From: Anisodus tanguticus
Lineage: Eukaryota; Streptophyta; Magnoliopsida; Solanales; Solanaceae
Length of the DNA stretch: 64,000 nt
Reading direction: 5' to 3'
NCBI GenBank assembly: GCA_034509755.1
Contig: CM067555.1
Span: 20,410,142 to 20,474,141, forward strand
The notes under the pieces are model-generated. The model ran no database searches. It had not been told where the DNA came from and was given only the letters and a program-made list of their open reading frames with translations. Each line of letters opens with the position of its first letter. Position 1 is the first letter of the stretch. Below are positions 58,922-64,000 of the stretch, piece by piece. Made by a program: the position numbers and the translations under genes.

Positions 58922-61503
58922 ATGTCAAAAACTTCCACCCGTTCTTCTTCAAGGAATTCTTCACCGTCACCCTCGTCTTTGTTGACCACCGCCGAAGCCA
59001 CCGGTGTCAGCAAATCTCTTGAGACTAAGACAACCCCTGAGCCTAGAGCCTTTGACATGATCCCATCCACTTTTCAGTTCGACAATGAATTCGCCCTTTG
59101 TGTCGTCACTTCCAAAAGTGACCGAGGTTAAATGGAAAAGAACTATCTGACTTCCATCAAAGTTCGAACTGAATACGACTGGGAAGTTCTCTCCGAAATT
59201 TATTATCCCCACCCTAAATGATGACATCACCCCTCCGGCCGGGATATACTAACGTTTATACCTACCCTTTCACTCTCAAACTCGACCCTCCGATAGACGA
59301 TGTGATTCTGGAAATGTGCAGGATTTACAACTTGTGCCTTGCACAACTTGGTCTATCCGTCTGGAGGGCCATTTCTTACCTCCAGTTATTGTCTAAGGAG
59401 GTTAAAGAAGATTTTACCTTGGATTATTTGATCTGTTTATATGTTCGAAATGTTTTTCGTAGTGGGATCGTCCAAATATCCAAGCGAGAAAAATATTCCA
59501 TTCTCTCCAGTGTCAATGAAGACCAAGACCGAGGCTGGATGAAGCACTTCGTAGTAGTTTCCACTGCTGAAATTATTAAACAAAGATTCATGCCTTTCCG
59601 GAGACATGAAATTTGACCCGTAAGTACAAAACTCCTCTCCTTACTTTTCTATAATGCCTTCGATTTCTTTTTTGTATTTTTTTTTTTTAAAAAAAAATTC
59701 CCCCATTTTTTAGCTACCCCCTGAATTCCGGCCACTATCGCGACCCTTCACGAATGGATCCAAAAAATCATAAGCGTTTGTCCGCATAAAGATGAGTCGT
59801 GGAAAATAATTTCCAAAGATTGATGGAAACCACAAAATCACGGTTAATATCTTCCGAACTCCTTCTTCATTACTATTTCTTCACATACGCATATTTTCAC
59901 CATTCTTTTTCTTCTAATAATAATTACGTCTGCCAAAAGGCACTTCTCTCCCGAGGATGACTCTGGCTGCTCCGGTACTCACCAACCCGGTACTCAACAT
60001 GGCTGCTTCTGCTCGCTGTATCGCGGAAGTACCAAAAAATAATCAACAAATCCCCGAGGTCTCCCTCGGCTCCTCCAAAGAGGAAAAGAAACATGGAAGA
60101 AGGTCTCTTCTGGAGTCAAGGCAATCGCAACTACGGATGTCACCCTCTGGCTCCATGCCAACTTCTACTAGGTAAATACTAGTCACTATTGAAGATGATG
60201 ACGAAGCAACAGATGAAGACGTTCCATTATCAAAGAGACCAAGGACTTCAACTCCTTCATTTTTAATTTCTCCACCTAAACCAACACAAATTCCCTCGAG
60301 CTTCGGACATGATGATTTTGATCATCTTTTTAGCGAAGTTGGTGCCTCCAATGAACACCTCCAGGTTTGCGCGCCTGTCAATTCTCGTAGAGGCTTTCCA
60401 AGTCATCTCGCCCTCCAAAAAATCACTCCACCTCTCAGGCCAAATTGATGGATGTGTTCCTGGCCCCGAGTGTGGACCCAAATAGGCTGAGAACTGCAAC
60501 CCCGTCTTTCTCGAAGACACAAATTTCCTATATCATCTAGTCGGAGTTGCGAGCTATATGAGGCCTTTGATATCTGAGTCCTATAAGGACAAAATGAAAG
60601 AGGTCTCATGGAAATGCCTTATCAACGAAGGGATGCACGCATCCAACCGGTACACTTTTTGAGTTCTCTCATTTAAATTCATATCTTTCCCTTTTTCTTT
60701 TGATATGTTCTAACTCGAACATAAAATATTTATCTTTGCAGGCATCCATTTTGTTCGGGGAAGTTTTCTTTGTTGCTTGGAGGAGAACAAAGACTTGAAG
60801 GGAAAACTAGCTGCCCAAGAGAGAGAAATATGATACCTCAAAGAAAACTTTGACTGAAGGAAGAGCAATTATCCGGTGACTTGCCCGTTGTTAGGGCAGA
60901 ATTAGACTGAGTAAAAAAGTGACTACCTCCGGGCAATGAATGACCTCGAGCTTGTAAACGAGGAAAACAAGTCATTGGATAGGAAGAATGATCAACTTTA
61001 CAATGATAAGAAGTTTGTCATTACCATATGTAAAAGGAGGGCTTCCTAATTGTCGAGGTTGATCTCCTAACCACCGAGCTTTCCATGATTGATGTAGAGA
61101 GAATTTCTAAGCAGGCTTCCTTCAGGGAGAACTATGAATAGGACTTGAAGATGTCCCGAAGATTAGGTCCGCTAGCAAACTCAAACCATCGAAGAGATGA
61201 GAAATGAGCTCGAGGCCACTTCCCAGAGGAATGCTGAGATTTCTTCTCAACAGGACCAAGCCTTGGCCAAACGGGACCAAACTCATTCTGATCTAGAGGC
61301 CTAAAGAAGCCCGGACAGTGCTGAAGACCAAGCATATAATCTGGAATGTCCGGAGGTTTACCCTGGAACAAGATCGAGATGGGCTCTAAGACTTAGATGA
61401 AAAAATTACTGAGGCCAAAGAGCTCGAAGTCAAAGTCTTCTACAAAATAAATGGTGAAAGCTCCGAAGAAGGCCTAGAGGATTCCGACCCCGAGTCCGAC
61501 TAA
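58922..61503 (+). pseudogene. Antisense ORF of the Tat element, apparently spliced, decayed
   Basis: The start MSKTSTRSSSRNSS at 58922 is Ser-rich. The central domain (about 59220-59610) has RPGYTNVYTYPFT and DQDRGWMKHFVVV, which I recognise as the plant putative gypsy-type transposon domain (Transposase_28-like); its function is unknown. Likely introns are 59620-59713 (g|gtaagtac...ttttttag), about 59843-59938, and about 60653-60741 (gtacac...tttgcag). The C-terminal part (60780-61100) is coiled-coil-like (LVNEENKSLDRKNDQL). The last exon ends EDSDPESD at 61503. In-frame stops at 59129 and 59218 and a frameshift near 59600 show decay. Its product would be encoded on the strand opposite to pol. 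Confidence 0.65.
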
Positions 61504-62676
61504 CTTGTAGGCTTCTAAGCCTTTTTTTGTATTTACTTTTGGGCCACATGCCTTGTCTATGAATGAATATATATCCGCTTTTTTTTTAACTAGATTGATA
61601 TTCTCTCAACTTCTTGTATTCATTAGTGCTTCCATGTTTAGGTAACTTAATGAAACAAATTTAATCCAAACTGAGCAAATTGCTTTTGATTTCATATTTT
61701 AACAAACCATCACCTAGTTTGTTTTGAACCGGGTAAAAGTTCTTCCAGTTTTGGACTTTAAATAATTTTCAACAAACATTTACTTAGTTTGTTCCAAACC
61801 GAGCAAAAGTTCTTCCGGTATTGGGTCATTTGATGACTAGATATAAGGGTCTTGTTTTTATGCTTATGAATAAGACGTCTCTTATTCACTTCGGACATTA
61901 GTGTTGGAACCTTTATTCATTCTCAACCTTTTAGACAATTCAGATGTCTTTAAAATAGGCTAGATTCATTTGATCTAGCGCCTTGAAACATGCCTTAGAA
62001 CATTATTTATTTTGTTTCGGCTTCTTTTATCGATGATAGTAACCAGTTAAGGACTTCACAATTTTTTTAGCTCATAAGCTTTATTGATTTCAGCAACAAT
62101 CCAGTGAAATATCAGTAAAAAACAAAGTCAAACTTTCGAGACAAAATCTTGGAAGAAGTATACATCCATTCATGCTTTATTCGGACAAACAACTGGGCAA
62201 GATTCGATCAATCTTTTTTGCATTTACATAACTTCTTTGTAAACACTATCTCTTGGGCAAGATTCATTTGACCTTTTACCCTTACAAACTTCGGCTAAAA
62301 ATTCAAAAATCGAAGCAAATATATTCAACTTCCTTCACTTCTCTTTCGAGGATATAACGGCCCCTAGTGTTTGTGTTTGAAGTATGAGAACTCAAAGACT
62401 ATGTTTGTCTCTAGCTGTTGGGCAGTCCCCAGTGTTCGTATCTGATGCCAATTCACACCTTCTATTTAGTAACACACTTTACATTGTTGCCTCATTAAAA
62501 ACCTTACTGAAAAAACCCTTTTCAAGATAAAAACCAAGCTAAGGGAAAAAGAGTGCAACACGTATTTTAGACCTAATTTTAATCCTCTGGATATCACCTT
62601 GCAACTCCGACTTCATCCTTGTGAAAATTAGCAAATCTGAAACAAATACAATTCCAACACTTAATGAACACATATC
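61504..62676. other. Non-coding spacer between the convergent ORF and pol
   Basis: There is no supported frame. It contains tcattaaaaaccttactg...ggaaaaagagtgcaaca at about 62488-62565, a phrase also found in the Copia B LTR region (14695-14760). Repeated phrases gagcaaa..ttcttccggt/ccagttttgg occur near 61735-61825. Confidence 0.55.
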
Positions 62677-64000
62677 TTAGCAGTAATACCGCTTCAAATG
62701 CATGATGTTCCAATTATTTAGCAATCTTTGTCCATCTTCGGCTTCCAACTGGTATGAGATTTTTTCGGTTATTCCAGACACTTTATATGGTCTCTCTCAA
62801 TTCGGACTCAACTTCTCTTCATTAGGGTTTTTGGTGTTAGGGTTACTTTTCGTAAAATCAAGTTCCCTATTTGAAAGTGACTAAGATTTGTCTACCGATT
62901 GTAATATCTTTCCATTATTTGTTTCTGAGCTACCAGTCGTAGCAATGCTAGCTCTCGATGCTCCTCTGTTAAGTTGAGCTTAACCGTTGTATCCTCATTG
63001 TTTGACTCTTCATTTGCTAGGCAGAACCTTAAGCTCGGTTCCCCAACTTCAACCGAAATCAAAGGCTCTGCTCCGTAAACTAGGGAAAACAGTATTTTCG
63101 CGGTGCTAGCTTTCGGTGTCGTCTTGTACGCCTATAATACCTTCGAAAAAATCTATCTCCATTTGCCCTTTGTCGTATTCAGTCTTTTACTTAAGTTTTG
63201 AATGATTGTTTTATTTCTTAAATCCGCCTATACATTTGCACTCGGGTGATACGGAGCCGATACTATCCTTTTAATCTTTAGTCTATCAAAAAAAATTCAT
63301 CACCTTCTTTTCAATGAACTGACGGCCATTGTCGCAAGTATTTTCCTTCAATATTCTGAACTAGCATATGATATGGTCCCAAATGAAATCGATGACCTCT
63401 TTTTCTCTAACCGTATTGAGAGCCTTTGCTTCAACCCACTTAGAAAAATAGTAAGTCATAAACACAATAAAAAGTACCTCTCCGAGTGCCCATGGAAACG
63501 GTCCCACAATGTCCGTTCCTCAGTTCATGAATGGCCATGGTGACAAGACCGAATGCATTAATTCCACCATCGATGAATCATATGAGAATGTCTTTGACAT
63601 TCATCACATTTTTGAACAACGTTTTTGGCATCCTCTTCCATTTGTGACCAATAATATCCGGCTCTAATCAATTTCTAAACCAATAAATCCGTTGCTGAGT
63701 GATTGCCACAAGTCCCTGCATGAACCTCACGCATCACATAATCCGTTTCTCCGAGCCCTAAGCACATTGCTAAAGGATCATAGAAGGACCTTGGTATAAG
63801 TGGCCATCCACCATGCAATATCTAGCCGCCTTAGTACAAAGGGCCATTGACTCATTCAGATCACTAGCTAACTTCCCATCTCGAAGATAGTCAATGTAAT
63901 TATTCCTCCAGTCCCAAGTCAAGCTCGTGGAGTTCACCTCACAATGGCCACTATCTATTGTGGAGTTCAAAAGTCGTACCACTGTCCATGAGTTAAATTC
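62677..64000 (-). pseudogene. Tat-type gypsy integrase, decayed, partial
   Basis: The frame at 63982-63770 has WRNNYIDYLRDGKLASDLNES and KAARYCMVDGHLYQG, the usual start of the gypsy integrase zinc-binding region. To the left, on shifting frames, LVYGAEPLISVEVGEPS (near 63060) and the C-terminal WERPYKVSGITEKISYQLEA follow. The end is HLKRYYC with stop at 62677. Many stops lie between, and the catalytic DDE residues are not readable in a continuous frame. The rest of pol is beyond the right edge. Confidence 0.8.

Larger units (their letters stand above)
58137..64000 (-). mobile_element. Tat-type Ty3-gypsy with antisense ORF, runs off the right edge
   Basis: On the minus strand, from the right, come integrase (about 64000-62677), a non-coding spacer, a region with a plus-strand ORF, and a 3' LTR-like stretch (about 58137-58708) with a minus-strand TATA (gctatataaag near 58230). 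Antisense ORFs between pol and the 3' LTR are known in the Tat lineage (for example Grande). The arrangement of a gypsy pol and a convergent ORF coding for the so-called putative gypsy-type transposon domain fits that. LTR limits are approximate, because the LINE sits in or next to it. Confidence 0.7.

Overview
This window looks like a plant nuclear genome, most likely Solanaceae. The evidence is an actin-depolymerizing factor gene with a plant exon structure, SINEs that I recognise as solanaceous types, and an Ogre/Tat-type Ty3-gypsy element with very long LTRs. I cannot name the species. Nearly all of the sequence is nested, decayed transposable elements. Only one protein-coding gene appears intact: a type I ADF on the minus strand, with coding exons at 18785-18935, 19225-19490 and 21023-21025.

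Layout, left to right. Positions 1-8789 hold a MEE40-like PPR pseudogene (minus strand). It is cut by a complete Copia element (1200-8168, TSD GTCTT) and by an oppositely oriented LTR of the same family (1-596). A hAT transposon follows (8912-12389, 8-bp TSD CTTTTGAC). Next come a Stowaway-like element holding a 341-bp TRIM (13229-13569), a decayed Copia (14347-17895), and the ADF gene with a SINE in intron 2 and a triplicated block in intron 1. A second Copia of the first family lies at 22334-28549 (TSD ACTTT), followed by a SINE with a 12-bp TSD (28713-28875).

From 30010 to 41365 lies a 5'-truncated Ogre-like element on the plus strand. It shows a protease/RT intron, a G-patch-like motif, two RNase H regions, an integrase deletion, a 39-bp tandem array and a 5,033-bp 3' LTR. 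It cuts a minus-strand chromovirus-like gypsy (41366-46924), which itself cuts a second hAT copy (46925-48350). A degenerate plus-strand Copia (about 48353-57150) carries an Ale/Retrofit-type Copia in its LTR (48787-53961, TSD GATAT). A LINE-1 3' fragment (57272-58129) then abuts a Tat-type gypsy on the minus strand. That element has a TATA-driven, apparently intron-containing antisense ORF on the plus strand (58922-61503) and integrase remnants running off the right edge.

The most unusual signal is in the first Copia family. Directly inside the 5' LTR, where a tRNA primer-binding site should lie, both copies carry a 14-16 nt sequence complementary to a segment of their own LTR. The one base pair that differs between the copies changes on both sides. 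This suggests self-priming of reverse transcription. It is an inference and needs a family-wide alignment.
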